64,000 nucleotides of DNA from NCBI GenBank assembly GCA_002410925.1, contig DHPR01000004.1, positions 1 to 64,000 on the forward strand, given 5' to 3'. Below the pieces are notes generated by a model. It made no database searches, had not been told where the DNA came from, and saw only the letters and a program-made list of their open reading frames with translations. Origin of the DNA: UBA5359 sp002410925 [NCBI: bacterium UBP13_UBA5359] (GTDB taxonomy: Bacteria; UBP13; UBA5359). Position numbers and translations under genes: made by a program. This document shows, piece after piece, positions 8,338 to 17,220 of the stretch (position 1 is its first letter; each line of letters opens with the position of its first letter).

Positions 8338-9357
8338 GTGAGATTGTCGGAATTAGGGGAGTTTGATCTTATCAGTACTCTGGCAGCCAGGGTTAGCGAT
8401 CATGATCCCAGAGTGGTGCTGGGTATAGGCGACGATGCGGCGGCAGTGCGCAGTGATTCCAGCCGTTTGTTGCTGGCCACATCGGATGCTCTGGTTGAGG
8501 GCATCCATTTTACACGGCAGACTACCAATGCCTTTCGTTTGGGATGGAAGACGCTGGCCGTCAGTGTCAGTGATATCGCTGCCATGGGAGGCATGCCTGC
8601 CTTTGCCTTGGTAGATCTGGGCCTGCCGGAGGATACGGATATAGAGTATGCTGATGAAATTTACAGTGGCCTGCAGGCCTGTGCCGATGAATTCAACGCC
8701 CGTATTATTGGCGGAGATACCGTTTCATCTCCCCGAGAGATATTCATTGCTCTTACTCTGCTGGGTGAAGTAGAGCCGGGCATGATGGTTTCTCGACAGG
8801 GAGCCAAACCGGGAGATCGGATATTAGTTACCGGCACGCTAGGCGATTCAGCGGCAGGGTTGGCGTTGTTGACCGGCCGAAATTGCGAAATACCGGCTGC
8901 TGATAAGCGCTTTCTGGAAGATGCTCATATGGAGCCCATACCTCGGCTGAACGAGGGGCGGATAATAGCTTCTCGCAATTGGGCTACCTCAATGATAGAT
9001 ATCAGCGATGGGCTGGCTGGCGATCTTACCAGAATATCCCACGCCAGCGGCGTGGGAGCGGTAATCTATGCCGATAAATTGCCTTATTCCGATGCTTACA
9101 GGCATTTTGTAGAAGCCTGCGGAGTAGATCCGCTGGCGCTGTCGCTGCATGGCGGTGAAGATTATCAACTGGCTTTTACCGTTCCCAATGCTCTGGCAGA
9201 GCAGATAATAGCCCAGGCCAATGAACTCGATATTCGGCTGACAGAGGTTGGTCGTATCAAGGCAGAGCCGGGTATAAGCATACGCTATCCGAATGGAGAA
9301 ATAAAGGAATTGTTGGCCGGCGGTTATGAGCATTTTACCGGTACGGAGAAGATATGA
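8338..9357 (+). CDS. thiL: Thiamine-monophosphate kinase
   Basis: ThiL phosphorylates thiamine monophosphate to the diphosphate cofactor using ATP in the cytosol. The 339-residue protein begins with LSELGEFDLI and has GIGDDAAAV (Mg-ATP binding), TSDALVEGIHF, GWKTLAVSVSDIAAMGG, GGDTVSS and SLHGGEDYQL, all in the normal order of the family. I take the GTG at 8338 as the start because AAGGAGG at 8322-8328 sits before it, and the ATG at 8311 would add residues not seen in the family. It directly follows the radical-SAM pair and is probably co-transcribed. No thiamine riboswitch was seen. Confidence 0.92.
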   Translation: MRLSELGEFDLISTLAARVSDHDPRVVLGIGDDAAAVRSDSSRLLLATSDALVEGIHFTRQTTNAFRLGWKTLAVSVSDIAAMGGMPAFALVDLGLPEDTDIEYADEIYSGLQACADEFNARIIGGDTVSSPREIFIALTLLGEVEPGMMVSRQGAKPGDRILVTGTLGDSAAGLALLTGRNCEIPAADKRFLEDAHMEPIPRLNEGRIIASRNWATSMIDISDGLAGDLTRISHASGVGAVIYADKLPYSDAYRHFVEACGVDPLALSLHGGEDYQLAFTVPNALAEQIIAQANELDIRLTEVGRIKAEPGISIRYPNGEIKELLAGGYEHFTGTEKI

Positions 9358-9614
9358 AGAGGCTCTTAAGACACAGAGGGTTCAAGAACGTTTGTAATGC
9401 TGCTTATCTTTGTGGCGATATCATAGACGCCGGGGGCGGGTTTGTGGTAACTTAAGGAGCAAGGGCTAAAGACTGAAGCAGAATGCTTAAGCTGAAGCTG
9501 CAAACCTTATGGGTGAAGAGCTTTGAATAAAAGGCTAAAACAGTTGGCCTGAGTGCAAGCCGACAGGCTTGAGGCTTCAGCTTAAAAAGCTAATACAAGA
9601 AGAGTGAGCTTATA
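9358..9614 (+). other. 257-base gap with a long-range inverted repeat
   Basis: No gene is seen between thiL and tsaE. The sequence is rich in short repeated AAGCTGAAGC/GGCTT-like units. A perfect 12-base inverted repeat joins 9487-9498 (TTAAGCTGAAGC) to 9574-9585 (GCTTCAGCTTAA) across 75 bases. This could fold into a structured leader for the t6A genes. No known riboswitch consensus was recognised. Confidence 0.4.
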
Positions 9615-10091
9615 TTGAACAGTTACAAATGGTATAGTCCCGACGAGGATGCCACTCTTCGTCTGGGATGGATAATAGGTGAGCTGGCTGAGCCGGGCGA
9701 TACCATAGCCCTGATAGGTCAGCTGGGTAGCGGCAAGACGGTTCTGGCCAGAGGTGTGGCCGCAGGCCTTGGTATAGAAGGGCGTATAACCAGCCCTACT
9801 TTTACCTTGATAAGAGAGTATCGAGGGCGCCTGCCTCTCTATCATTTTGATCTTTATCGTCTGGAGGATCCCCGTGAGGTAGAGGCTCTTGGATGCGAAG
9901 AGTATTTCTACGGTCGGGGTATAACTCTGGTAGAGTGGGCAGACAGAGCCATATCCTCTCTGCCTGAAGAGAGACTGGAGATACGATTTACTTACATCGA
10001 TGATGGGCGTTGTCTGGAATTCAGGGCTATAGGTAGCCGTTACAGACAGCTTCTGGAAGAGATTGTAAGAATAATGGATATTGCAAGGTAG
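9615..10091 (+). CDS. tsaE: tRNA t6A ATPase subunit TsaE
   Basis: TsaE is the ATPase that works with TsaB and TsaD in forming N6-threonylcarbamoyladenosine at position 37 of ANN-decoding tRNAs. The 158-residue protein shows the P-loop GQLGSGKT near residues 39-46, then SPTFTL, then the YHFDLYRL segment and the VEWAD motif typical of the family. The start is a TTG with only a weak purine-rich site upstream, so a nearby start is possible. It opens the tsaE-tsaB-rimI-tsaD run. Confidence 0.93.
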   Translation: MNSYKWYSPDEDATLRLGWIIGELAEPGDTIALIGQLGSGKTVLARGVAAGLGIEGRITSPTFTLIREYRGRLPLYHFDLYRLEDPREVEALGCEEYFYGRGITLVEWADRAISSLPEERLEIRFTYIDDGRCLEFRAIGSRYRQLLEEIVRIMDIAR

Positions 10092-10097
10092 GATGGC

Positions 10098-10826
10098 ATG
10101 ATAACGCTGGCAATAGATACAGCCACCAGAATTGCCGGTATAGCTCTGATGGATGATCAGGGCCTGCTGGCGGAGGTGAGCTTGCAGGGATATATGACAC
10201 AGTTGCGTGATCTGGTGCCTAACATTGCCTGGATGCTGGAACGATCCGGCATCGGTATCAGGGATGTGGGCCTGGTGGCTATCGGTCGCGGTCCGGGATC
10301 TTTCACCGGTCTGCGCATAGGGATGGCTACCGGCAAGGGTCTGGCTCAGGTTCTGGGTTGCCCGGCCGTGGGGGTTCCTACCCTTGATGCTCTGGCTTTG
10401 GCGGCTGTGCCGGATGAAGGGCTTGTCTGTTCCATGATAGATGCTCGGCACAACAGGGTATATGCCGCTCTTTATTCTGCCGCTCAATCACCGGCGGCAA
10501 CGGAGATAATGCCCGGACGCCTTTACCGCTTGGGAGGTTACGAGGCTCCGGAATTAGAAACACTGGCAGAGAGATTGAGCGAAACGGGAGAACGCATAGT
10601 CCTGGCCGGAGATGGAGCAGCAGCCTGCGGCCATATATTGCAAGAGCTTTTAGGAAATAGAATCAAGCCGGTTTTGCCGGAGAATATCTGGCCTCGGGCA
10701 TCACAGATTGCTCGTATCGGGGCAGCTTCCGGAGAGCGCCCGATAGGCCGCAATATCCAGCCCCTGGCGCCTCTCTATATCAGGCAATCATCCGCTGAAA
10801 GGGAGCTCCGTTGCAATGGTCGATAA
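10098..10826 (+). CDS. tsaB: tRNA t6A subunit TsaB (YeaZ)
   Basis: TsaB is the inactive TsaD paralogue that scaffolds the t6A-forming complex. The 242-residue protein begins with the ASKHA-fold strand ITLAIDTATRIAGIA and has the GRGPGSFTGLRIGMATGKGLA signature. CSMIDARHNRVYAALY follows in the middle. The ATG at 10098 lies six bases after tsaE, and the end overlaps rimI by 11 bases, so the genes are translationally linked. Confidence 0.93.
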   Translation: MITLAIDTATRIAGIALMDDQGLLAEVSLQGYMTQLRDLVPNIAWMLERSGIGIRDVGLVAIGRGPGSFTGLRIGMATGKGLAQVLGCPAVGVPTLDALALAAVPDEGLVCSMIDARHNRVYAALYSAAQSPAATEIMPGRLYRLGGYEAPELETLAERLSETGERIVLAGDGAAACGHILQELLGNRIKPVLPENIWPRASQIARIGAASGERPIGRNIQPLAPLYIRQSSAERELRCNGR

Positions 10827-11325
10827 ACCGATTTGCATACGTCCCCTGACGGAGGACGATCTTGAAGCGGTATGCAGTATTGAAGCCCTCTCCTTTCCTA
10901 CACCATGGCCTGTACAATCATTTATCAATGACCTGAAAAGGCCGGCGCTGGCTACTTATCTGGCGGCTGAACAAGATAAAAAGTTGATAGGCTATACAGG
11001 CTTCTGGCTGATAGTGGATGAGGCGCATATAACCACTTTAGCAGTTCATCCTGATTATCGCCGCCGCCATGTGGCCGAGCATCTGCTGTTACAGTTGATT
11101 GATGCAGCTCGAAAGCGAGGAGCCGTATGGATGACACTTGAAGTCAGAGTGAGCAATAATGCAGCGCATAGTCTTTACAGGAAATTCGGCTTCCAGGATA
11201 TAGCCATGCGCAAGGGCTATTACTCCGATAATGGAGAGGATGCTATAGTTATGTGGACAGGTCCGATACATGAAGCTCATTTCGAGGAAGGACTGGAAAG
11301 GCTTAAAGCCGGTTTCCAGAAGTAA
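10816..11325 (+). CDS. rimI: Ribosomal-protein-alanine N-acetyltransferase RimI
   Basis: This GNAT acetyltransferase (169 residues) contains the acetyl-CoA-binding region LAVHPDYRRRHVAEHLL followed by TLEVRVSNNAAHSLYRKFGF and GYYSDNGEDAIVMW, the hallmark of RimI. RimI acetylates the N-terminal Ala of ribosomal protein S18 and probably other proteins. It is commonly found between tsaB and tsaD, as here. The start overlaps the tsaB end. Confidence 0.92.
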   Translation: MVDKPICIRPLTEDDLEAVCSIEALSFPTPWPVQSFINDLKRPALATYLAAEQDKKLIGYTGFWLIVDEAHITTLAVHPDYRRRHVAEHLLLQLIDAARKRGAVWMTLEVRVSNNAAHSLYRKFGFQDIAMRKGYYSDNGEDAIVMWTGPIHEAHFEEGLERLKAGFQK

Positions 11326-11336
11326 AAATCGAAGAT

Positions 11337-12389
11337 ATGAATGTGAAAGCCAACAAGCAACAAACGACAGCTAACAGCCGCCGAATGCCGGCAGGACATT
11401 CTTTATGGCTGGGCATAGAAACATCGTGTGATGAAACTTCCGCCGCCATAGTCCGTGATGGAAACGAGATGCTCTCTAATATTATTGCCTCTCAGGCGGA
11501 TATTCATCGGCGTTTCGGTGGCGTAGTGCCGGAGATAGCCTCTCGGCAGCACTTGGAGCTGGTGAACGGTGTTGTAACGGAGGCACTGCAGGCAGCCGCT
11601 ATAAAACTGGATGATCTAACCGGCATAGCCGTTGTCAACGGGCCGGGGCTGGTGGGAGCTTTGGTAGTGGGTATCGCCACCGCCAAAGCCATGGCTTTGG
11701 CCTCCGGCCTGCCTCTCCTGGGAATAAACCACATGGCCGGGCATATATATGCTAATTTTCTGCAATCGCCACAGCCGGAATTTCCCTTTGTCTGCTTGGT
11801 GGTTTCAGGCGGGCATACGGATATCATCCGTATGCCGGAGCATCTTAAATTTGAAGTGTTGGGACGGACACGTGATGATGCCGCCGGAGAGGTATTTGAT
11901 AAGACTGCCCGAGCTATGGGCCTGGGATATCCCGGAGGCCCTGCCATAGATCGGTTGGCCGGCAAGGGTGATTCCGAAGCTATCAATTTCCCCAAAGCCT
12001 GGCTGGAAGAGAGGAGTTACGATTTCAGCTTCAGCGGGCTTAAGACCGCCGTGCTGCGGTATTTTCAATCCCATCCCGATGTTCCGCCTGAGGATATAGC
12101 GGCCTCTTTTCAGCGAGCCGTTGTCGATGTTCTGGCAGAGCGGGCCTTTCGGGCCTGTGATGATAAAGGAGTGAAGCGGCTGCTGCTGGCCGGCGGCGTG
12201 GCTGTAAATAGCGAATTACGTCAGCGTTTTGCAGCAGAGGCTGAGCAAAGAGGCATAGAGTTGCATATACCAGCTCCAATTCTATGTACCGACAACGCAG
12301 CTATGATTGCTTCTGTGGCTCATTTTCGCTATCTGCGCGGCGACAGCGATTCCCTTTTTCTGGATGCTGATGCCAATCTGCCTCTTTAG
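11337..12389 (+). CDS. tsaD: tRNA t6A threonylcarbamoyltransferase TsaD
   Basis: TsaD transfers the threonylcarbamoyl group to A37 of tRNA. The 350-residue ASKHA-fold protein has GIETSCDETSAAIV near the N-terminus, the metal-binding NHMAGHIYAN region, VSGGHTDI, GYPGGPAIDRLA, FSFSGLKTAVLR and GGVAVNSELR, then a final CTDNAAMIA segment with the metal-binding Asp. It starts 12 bases after rimI. The first 20 residues are a variable, Lys/Asn-rich extension, so a start slightly downstream is possible. Confidence 0.94.
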   Translation: MNVKANKQQTTANSRRMPAGHSLWLGIETSCDETSAAIVRDGNEMLSNIIASQADIHRRFGGVVPEIASRQHLELVNGVVTEALQAAAIKLDDLTGIAVVNGPGLVGALVVGIATAKAMALASGLPLLGINHMAGHIYANFLQSPQPEFPFVCLVVSGGHTDIIRMPEHLKFEVLGRTRDDAAGEVFDKTARAMGLGYPGGPAIDRLAGKGDSEAINFPKAWLEERSYDFSFSGLKTAVLRYFQSHPDVPPEDIAASFQRAVVDVLAERAFRACDDKGVKRLLLAGGVAVNSELRQRFAAEAEQRGIELHIPAPILCTDNAAMIASVAHFRYLRGDSDSLFLDADANLPL

Positions 12390-12450
12390 ATTTTATTTGC
12401 TTGCTGAATGTGCTATCTGATGCTATCATTTGATTATATCAACTGATAAG

Positions 12451-12480
12451 TTGTTTTGCGGTATGCAAAATTCACATAAT
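12451..12480 (+). promoter_or_regulatory. Putative promoter of the secreted repeat protein
   Basis: TTGTTT at 12451-12456 and CATAAT at 12475-12480 are separated by 18 bases. They lie 25 bases upstream of the chosen start and after the end of tsaD. The match is moderate. Confidence 0.4.
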
Positions 12481-12504
12481 TCATATAAAGCGAGGAGGTC
12501 GTGG

Positions 12505-13182
12505 ATGAGCATGAAAAAATCTTTGCTCGGACTTGCTTTGGGCTTGACAGTTCTATTCTTGACAGTGTGCGGTGTATCGAACTTTGGACATACGATATGG
12601 CAGACTGCTTCTGTTCAAGCCAAAGGAACATCTTTGGAAACACGATTGGAGGAGGCCACGCCCCTTCTCGGACGTACTGATCTGGCATCCATACGAAAAG
12701 CAGCTGCCGTTGCAGAGGAGATTCTCAAAGAGAAGCCACCTCTTGATCTGGCCGTTGATGCTACTACTATTTTGGTAGAGGCGCAGCTGATGACAGCTAA
12801 TTTTAACGATGCTTTAGCTGCAGCCAATGCCTGCAAGGAGAGGCTGGCTAAGGAGGCGCCCGGCAGTACTGATATAGCCGATATTAATGCCCTGATTGAA
12901 AAGGCCAAGCAGAGAGCTGAATATTATAAGTCCAAAGAGGAGGCATTGCAGAAAACCGAAGGAGTCGAAGGTAAGCGCAGGCAGGCTCAGCTTTATTGGA
13001 ATTTCGGTCAGCTGGAAAAAGCCATAGCGCTGTTCAACAAGGTCATAGCTGAAGCTCCCGGCAGCCTAGAGGCATATAAAGCGGCGTTGGGGCTGAGATG
13101 GATATATAGTTACGAGGGCAAGCCGGATGAAGTCGCCAAAGCAGCAGCCCTGGCAGCCAGTATCAAAGCGGGGCTGAAGTAA
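12505..13182 (+). CDS. Secreted tetratricopeptide-like protein of unknown function
   Basis: This 225-residue protein starts with a signal sequence (MSMKKSLLG followed by a hydrophobic stretch with a Cys near residue 21, so it could be a lipoprotein). The mature part is helical, with alternating Ala/Leu/Glu segments. The C-terminal YWNFGQLEKAIALFNKVI is a recognisable TPR unit. I chose the ATG at 12505 because GAGGAGG at 12492-12498 precedes it with normal spacing and the signal peptide begins there. It is a single-gene unit ended by a strong terminator. Function unknown; possibly an envelope scaffold. Confidence 0.7.
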   Translation: MSMKKSLLGLALGLTVLFLTVCGVSNFGHTIWQTASVQAKGTSLETRLEEATPLLGRTDLASIRKAAAVAEEILKEKPPLDLAVDATTILVEAQLMTANFNDALAAANACKERLAKEAPGSTDIADINALIEKAKQRAEYYKSKEEALQKTEGVEGKRRQAQLYWNFGQLEKAIALFNKVIAEAPGSLEAYKAALGLRWIYSYEGKPDEVAKAAALAASIKAGLK

Positions 13183-13230
13183 GAGCGATCAATCAATATT
13201 CAATTTGCTGATTTTCAAAGCAGAGCTTCT

Positions 13231-13285
13231 GATGCGGCTGAATGGCTGGTTATAGCCAGCCATTCAGCCGCATCCTGTTTTTTAG
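13231..13285 (+). terminator. Strong intrinsic terminator
   Basis: A perfect 19-bp stem (13231-13249 with 13256-13274) closes a six-base loop and is followed by CTGTTTTTTA. It ends the secreted-protein gene and insulates the CRISPR operon from upstream transcription. Confidence 0.92.
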
Positions 13286-13782
13286 CAGAACTTTGGCCAT
13301 TCTTCTACACGAGCCAAAGCATTTCAATAATTCATTTCAGCACCCATATTATCGCTGATAAAATCTTAATTATTCCCAATATATGGCGGTAAAAAATTTA
13401 GCATGAGAGTCAAAAATTAACGTCCGTAACTTCAAGCACCATAAATTGTGGTAGATGCAAGCACCTCTTAAATAATTTGACTTAGCGCTTGGTTGGTTGC
13501 TAAGATTGAATATAGGAGTTTTATTTATCATTAGCTTTACCGTATTCTTTTATGAGTAAGCAGAAGGAAAGCGGAGAAGTGTAAACGATGCTTTGTATCC
13601 AGCGAAAAAGCTGGGTGCAGGGATTACCGTTAAGAAGGTTAAGCGATACTTGATGGCATAGAAATGCTGCTGATCTTAGCGATACCAGCTTGGAAATTAT
13701 ACATTCTCGGCAAAAGTATCGTTACTGGACAGCTCGGTTATAGTAATGCGATAAAATTGAACCTTTAAAAGAGGTGTTACGG
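13286..13782 (+). other. AT-rich leader region of the CRISPR operon; no gene seen
   Basis: I see no coding region and no direct-repeat array here. A candidate promoter is TTGACT at 13477-13482 and TAAGAT at 13501-13506 (18-base spacing). Closer to the gene, GCGATAAAATT at 13749-13759 is repeated upstream of the Csm6-like gene (near 23148) and could hold a second -10 element (TAAAAT). Small hairpins such as ACCATAAATTGTGGT are present. Confidence 0.45.
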
Positions 13783-14997
13783 ATGATTAAGCAACAAAGG
13801 CCCTGCGATCGTCTTTTTCTGCTTGTAGGCTCCAACTCTTTTCCTAATTATCTAACCTCTCTTATTCTTAAACCCCGATCGATTATACTTTTTTATAGCC
13901 CGGAAACCGAAAAAATAAAGGACAACCTTAAAGATGGGCTGAAAGAAAAGCTGGCAGATTCATCCATAGATGAAATATGTGTGCGGAAAGCGACCGTTGC
14001 GACGGAAACATACAAAGTTTTTCATGAGGCTTTTCGTAAGACTTTTCATGAGACTTCTCGCGCGGCAAATATTCATCTGAATTACACCGGCGGTACGAAA
14101 ATTATGGCGGCCAATGCCCGAATGGCCTTTAAAGACGCCGGTGGTGAGGATAAACAAGCTTCGTATCTGGATGAGCGAAAGGGTATATTACGCTTCGATG
14201 ATGATTATGAAATCAAATTATCGACGGAGAGCTTTGAGCTAAAGTTGGATGATATTCTTAAATTGCATGGTATTAAAAAAAGAGCAAAGGAGAAGACCCC
14301 CTTCTCTTCGATTTTTAAGGATGCCGGCAGAATTTCAGAGTTGGAGTTAGCCGACAAAATTTTGAAGCTGGTTTGCAATGAACCGAAGTATGCAAAGGAG
14401 CTCTATGATAATTGCCAAGAAGCAAGCGCCATAAATCTCGGAAAGGAGCTGAAGAAGCTGCTGGATACTGATTTGAGCACTGTCTGTTTCACGGAAGACG
14501 GCTGGAGTAAAGATATTCGCAAAAAGGTAGCTGCCTTTTTCAAGGGGGGTTGGCTTGAAATTTGGTGTAGCGAATTATTGCGAGGCATGCTGAAAGGAAA
14601 TGAAGTATCGGTTAGCGTTAACTGTATACGTGCAAATGATCGCTCTTTTGAGATAGACCTGGCGGTTATTTATGAGCATCGCCTTTATGTGATTTCCTGC
14701 ACTACAGCCAGTGATTTGAAGTTGTGTAAGTCCAAGCTCTTTGAAGTGGCCATACGTGCCCGTCAGCTGGGCGGAGATCTCGCTCGTTCTGCTCTGGTTT
14801 GCCTATGTCATGGCAGTGATTCTAACGGCTCGTATGCGGGGCAGCTGCGCAAAGATATAGAAGATATTTGGGATGCTTCCAACACACCGCAAGTCTTTAA
14901 CCTGGATGATTTGAAAGATTGGGAAGGGTACAGCGGCAAGCGGAACACGAAACTTCTTAAGGATTGGATTGCATCGGATTCGGTCATCACTCGATAG
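13783..14997 (+). CDS. CARF-domain nuclease, Card1/Can2-like (DUF1887-type)
   Basis: This 404-residue protein is an accessory effector of a type III CRISPR system. The N-terminal Rossmann-like CARF domain (about 1-150) has FLLVGSN in the first strand and NYTGGTKIMA (about 100-109), the ligand-binding signature for cyclic oligoadenylate. A winged-helix-like linker follows (about 185-245). The C-terminal part looks like a PD-(D/E)XK nuclease: GGWLE (255-259), FEID (289-292), LYVISCTT (302-308) and IRARQLGGD. The usual (D/E)-x-K reads S-C-T, so the active site is altered or the Lys has moved. GAGGTG precedes the ATG at 13783; the in-frame GTG at 13774 lies within it. First gene of the operon. 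Confidence 0.82.
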   Translation: MIKQQRPCDRLFLLVGSNSFPNYLTSLILKPRSIILFYSPETEKIKDNLKDGLKEKLADSSIDEICVRKATVATETYKVFHEAFRKTFHETSRAANIHLNYTGGTKIMAANARMAFKDAGGEDKQASYLDERKGILRFDDDYEIKLSTESFELKLDDILKLHGIKKRAKEKTPFSSIFKDAGRISELELADKILKLVCNEPKYAKELYDNCQEASAINLGKELKKLLDTDLSTVCFTEDGWSKDIRKKVAAFFKGGWLEIWCSELLRGMLKGNEVSVSVNCIRANDRSFEIDLAVIYEHRLYVISCTTASDLKLCKSKLFEVAIRARQLGGDLARSALVCLCHGSDSNGSYAGQLRKDIEDIWDASNTPQVFNLDDLKDWEGYSGKRNTKLLKDWIASDSVITR

Positions 14998-15007
14998 GAG
15001 GGAGAAT

Positions 15008-16585
15008 ATGCCTGTTTTGACTGCTCTTGATGTAATGGGAGTACAGCGTTTTGTCTTTTCTACCAATCGTTTGCAGGATGTAGTGGCCGGTTCATGGTTG
15101 GTGTATTGGAGCACTTCCAGCGATGGCGCACTACAAGATCTTATCCCAAAGGAGGATATATTTCTGGCTGGAGGCGGCAATGTTATTGCGAAATTCGAAT
15201 CTATTGAAGAGGCTCGCCAATTTACAGCAATTTATACTCGCCGTCTGTACGACAGAGTGCCCGGTTTGGAAGTTGCTGTAGTACATAAGCCTTTTGAAGA
15301 TGCCAAATTAGCAGAGGTACTCCAGGAAGTTCAAATTGAATTGGCACAAGCTAAAACCGAATATCTTCCAGGCGTGCCTCTTTTAGGCCTATCTGTAAAT
15401 GCGGCTTGCTGTGAAACCGGTTTGCCTGCAACAGGGTTTGACAGAAATGACCTGACGGCTCCGCTTTCTGCAGGAGTATTAAAGCGTCGAGAAGAGAGCA
15501 GCAATGCCTGTGAAAGGTGGATGCCATTTTTATATGCACATTCAGGATTTAATTTTCCTCTGGAATTGGATCACCTTGGCCGCACCTATGGTGAAACGAG
15601 CCAAATCGGCATAGTACATATTGATGGAAATGGAGTGGGTCAGAAGATCGCTGGGTGGTTGTCGAAAAAGGTTGAAGAGGGAGCAGAAGATAAGGATGTT
15701 CAACGAGAATACCGAGAATGGTCGCAAGCTATTGACGGCTTGGGCTTGAAAGCCTTTCAAGATATAGTGAACCGAGTTTGTCAAGCAACGGAAAAAAAGG
15801 ATGAAGAAATATGGATGATCGGAAAACCTACCGAATTAAGCTTTCGGCTGGCTAAAGTTAATGGCGGTTGGATGCTTCCCTTGCGCCCTATTCTGCTCGG
15901 AGGCGATGATTTGACCTTTGTCTGTGACGGTCGTATTGCTTTGGCTCTGGCGGAAACAGCACTTTCAGTATTTGACAAAAGCAATATTCCTCATCTGGGA
16001 AGGATATCTGCTTGTGCAGGGATTGCTATTGTTCGTGCTCATGCACCATTTATCCGGACTTATAAATTAGCTGAGAGCCTGTGCACATCTGCCAAGCGCA
16101 TGTTAAAAGAAGAAAAAGATTCCGGATGTGCTCTGGATTGGCACATTGGAAGTAGCCGTCCGGGTGAAAGTATATCCAGCATCCGTGAAAAGCAATACCA
16201 AATAAATGGATATAAGCTTACTTGCCGACCGTACCGATTGAATGCTAACAAAGACAAAGAGAGCGTAGAATCTTGGAGATGGTTATCAGAGACGCTTTTG
16301 GATGATTCTCAATGCGGCTTACGGGGCACGCGATGGTCCAAACGACGAAACAAAGTAAAGTCGTTCTGCAAGCTGATAAGAGGGGGGCCGGAAGTTATCC
16401 AAAAAGTGCTTAAAACATGGCAGGTGATAGATAACAAGCTCCAACTGCCGCAGGAAATCGAGAACGGTTTTTGGGCTGAATCTCGCACGCCTCTTTTAGA
16501 CGCACTGGAGTTGCTGGATTTACATCTTAATCTTGCTTTGAAATCGAATGATAATAATCTAAGAAATGGAGAGGAGAAGCGATGA
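15008..16585 (+). CDS. cas10: Cas10-like large subunit without HD domain
   Basis: Cas10 is the signature subunit of type III effector complexes. When target RNA is bound, its palm domain makes cyclic oligoadenylates. This 525-residue version starts directly with the Palm1 domain (ALDVMGVQRFVF), which carries a degenerate GGGN (55-58) in place of GGDD. A short CC segment (134-135) marks a reduced zinc-finger region. Palm2 has HIDGNGVG (203-210) and an intact GGDD (298-301), so cyclase activity is likely. No HD nuclease domain is present, so target-activated DNA cleavage is not expected. The ATG at 15008 follows GGAGGGAG. The gene overlaps the next by four bases (ATGA). Confidence 0.88.
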   Translation: MPVLTALDVMGVQRFVFSTNRLQDVVAGSWLVYWSTSSDGALQDLIPKEDIFLAGGGNVIAKFESIEEARQFTAIYTRRLYDRVPGLEVAVVHKPFEDAKLAEVLQEVQIELAQAKTEYLPGVPLLGLSVNAACCETGLPATGFDRNDLTAPLSAGVLKRREESSNACERWMPFLYAHSGFNFPLELDHLGRTYGETSQIGIVHIDGNGVGQKIAGWLSKKVEEGAEDKDVQREYREWSQAIDGLGLKAFQDIVNRVCQATEKKDEEIWMIGKPTELSFRLAKVNGGWMLPLRPILLGGDDLTFVCDGRIALALAETALSVFDKSNIPHLGRISACAGIAIVRAHAPFIRTYKLAESLCTSAKRMLKEEKDSGCALDWHIGSSRPGESISSIREKQYQINGYKLTCRPYRLNANKDKESVESWRWLSETLLDDSQCGLRGTRWSKRRNKVKSFCKLIRGGPEVIQKVLKTWQVIDNKLQLPQEIENGFWAESRTPLLDALELLDLHLNLALKSNDNNLRNGEEKR

Positions 16586-17220
16586 GGCAGAAGCAATTCA
16601 TACAGGTAGAGCTCCTTTCTGATTCCACTTTCAGCAAGGGTGAAGGTACGGCAGGGGCAGTAGATATAGAAATAGAACATGATAACCTTGGCCTTCCTTT
16701 TTTAGGCGGCAAAACACTTCAGGGTCTTCTGCGTGATTCCTGGCTCTCCATGCAGGGTTGCTTTTTAGAATTGGCCGAGGCATCAGAACGGGTATTTGGT
16801 CTGAAAGCAGATATGAAGAAAGGCTCAATTCTATGGATCGGCAATGCGATAGTGGCTGAAGATGATACGCGAATATGGGTTGAAGCAGCGGAAAGGCGGG
16901 GCAGCCATCCTCTTTCCTGGCAGGCTATATTAGAAGCACTTACCGATATTCGTCAGCAGACCTCTGAGGAGCGTAAAACCGGTGCTCCGGCTAAAACGAC
17001 TCTTCGCTCTATTCGTGTAGCTATTCGAGGCTTGAGACTTCAAGCTCCTCTGTTTTGGACAGCTGCCCCCGGCTCTGATGATCTTCGCTGTTTATCCTTG
17101 GCTTTGCTGGCAACACGCCATGCTGGATTATCTCGCAACCGTGGCCGCGGCCATATTCTTCTATCGCTAAACGGCGATTTAGAAAAAACCAGGCAGTTAG
17201 CAAGAGGAGGAGCAAAGTGA
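16582..17220 (+). CDS. Small single-domain Cas7-type RAMP (Csm3-like)
   Basis: This 212-residue RAMP protein has VDIEIEHDNLGLPFLGGKTL near residues 27-46, matching the Csm3-type region that holds the RNA-cleaving Asp and the helix entering the crRNA backbone. A C-terminal Gly/Arg-rich loop follows (SRNRGRGHILLSL). It probably forms one backbone unit of the III-D complex. It is linked by four-base overlaps to cas10 upstream and to the Cas5-like gene downstream, an arrangement that could precede a gene fusion. Catalysis by one of the Asp residues is possible but not shown. Confidence 0.82.
   Translation: MRQKQFIQVELLSDSTFSKGEGTAGAVDIEIEHDNLGLPFLGGKTLQGLLRDSWLSMQGCFLELAEASERVFGLKADMKKGSILWIGNAIVAEDDTRIWVEAAERRGSHPLSWQAILEALTDIRQQTSEERKTGAPAKTTLRSIRVAIRGLRLQAPLFWTAAPGSDDLRCLSLALLATRHAGLSRNRGRGHILLSLNGDLEKTRQLARGGAK

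Noticed and set aside
9582-10487. Long antisense open frame opposite tsaE and tsaB
   Set aside because: It lies fully opposite well-recognised genes, has no ribosome binding site and no family motif; it is a shadow frame.
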